Origin: a bacterium
GTDB lineage: Bacteria > Bdellovibrionota_C > UBA2361 > SZUA-149
Assembly: GCA_003230795.1 (NCBI GenBank)
Contig: QIGM01000398.1
Coordinates: 1-6,067, forward strand
Length of the DNA stretch: 6,067 bases
Reading direction: 5' to 3'
Shown piece by piece: positions 6,012 through 6,067 of the stretch (positions are counted from its first letter, which is position 1; every line of letters starts with the position of its first letter). The translations under genes were made by a program, and so were the position numbers. The notes below the pieces were generated by a model, which saw only the letters and a list, made by a program, of their open reading frames with translations, ran no database searches and was not told the DNA's origin.

Positions 6012-6067
6012 ACTCGGAAGTTCTTGGCTTTAGTTGCTGCAGCAACTAAAGCCAAGAACTTCCGAGT
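6012..6067. repeat. 56-base perfect palindrome (28-base arms, no spacer) at the right edge
   Basis: The left arm starts ACTCGGAAGTTCTTGGC at 6012. The right arm is its exact reverse complement, ending CCGAGT at 6067; the centre is CTGCAG at 6037-6042. All 28 pairs match, which is far beyond chance. Because the window stops at its last base, the arms could be longer. In RNA it would form a very stable hairpin in either direction. On the minus strand AAATCG, not a T-run, follows it, so intrinsic termination toward the oxidoreductase gene is not clearly supported. Options are a REP/BIME or RAYT-type element, the tip of a longer inverted repeat, a bidirectional terminator, or an assembly fold-back. 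Confidence 0.9.

Noticed and set aside
1..6067. Circular element or terminal direct repeats
   Set aside because: The two ends share no visible sequence; the left end is inside a gene and the right end is a palindrome.

Overview
The window reads as a piece of a Gram-negative, respiring bacterial genome of roughly balanced base composition. Every supported gene lies on the minus strand, so transcription runs right to left. The membrane electron-transfer protein at the right resembles enzymes common in former Deltaproteobacteria and related lineages. That is a weak lineage hint, not an assignment. There is no rRNA, tRNA, transposase or CRISPR array.

Right part (about 3739-6067): a complete 739-residue membrane iron-sulfur oxidoreductase with a NarI-like membrane domain, two 4Fe-4S motifs and two cysteine-rich CCG-type domains. 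It is of the kind that links electron-transfer flavoprotein (ETF) to the quinone pool. Upstream of it the window ends in a 56-base perfect palindrome (6012-6067). A small hairpin sits directly before its start codon.

Middle (about 2921-3738): a 147-residue four-helix membrane protein of unknown function, flanked by two short intergenic stretches. The 3' stretch holds a plausible sigma70 promoter reading leftward into the next genes.

Left part (1-2920): a tight four-gene unit. In order of transcription it encodes a TerB-like protein, an SPFH (YdjI-like) protein with a C-terminal SHOCT domain, a zinc-ribbon DUF4178 protein, and a second zinc-ribbon DUF4178 protein that runs off the left edge. 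The last two genes overlap by ATGA and have the same cysteine spacing. Such families recur in predicted envelope-stress and membrane-associated modules, including PspA/YdjI-type and DUF350/polyamine-linked clusters. My inference is that the SPFH protein forms a membrane-associated scaffold and that the TerB and DUF4178 proteins are its partners. The exact job is unknown.

The most notable items are this TerB/SPFH-SHOCT/tandem DUF4178 unit and the long perfect palindrome at the right edge, which may also be the reason the sequence stops there.
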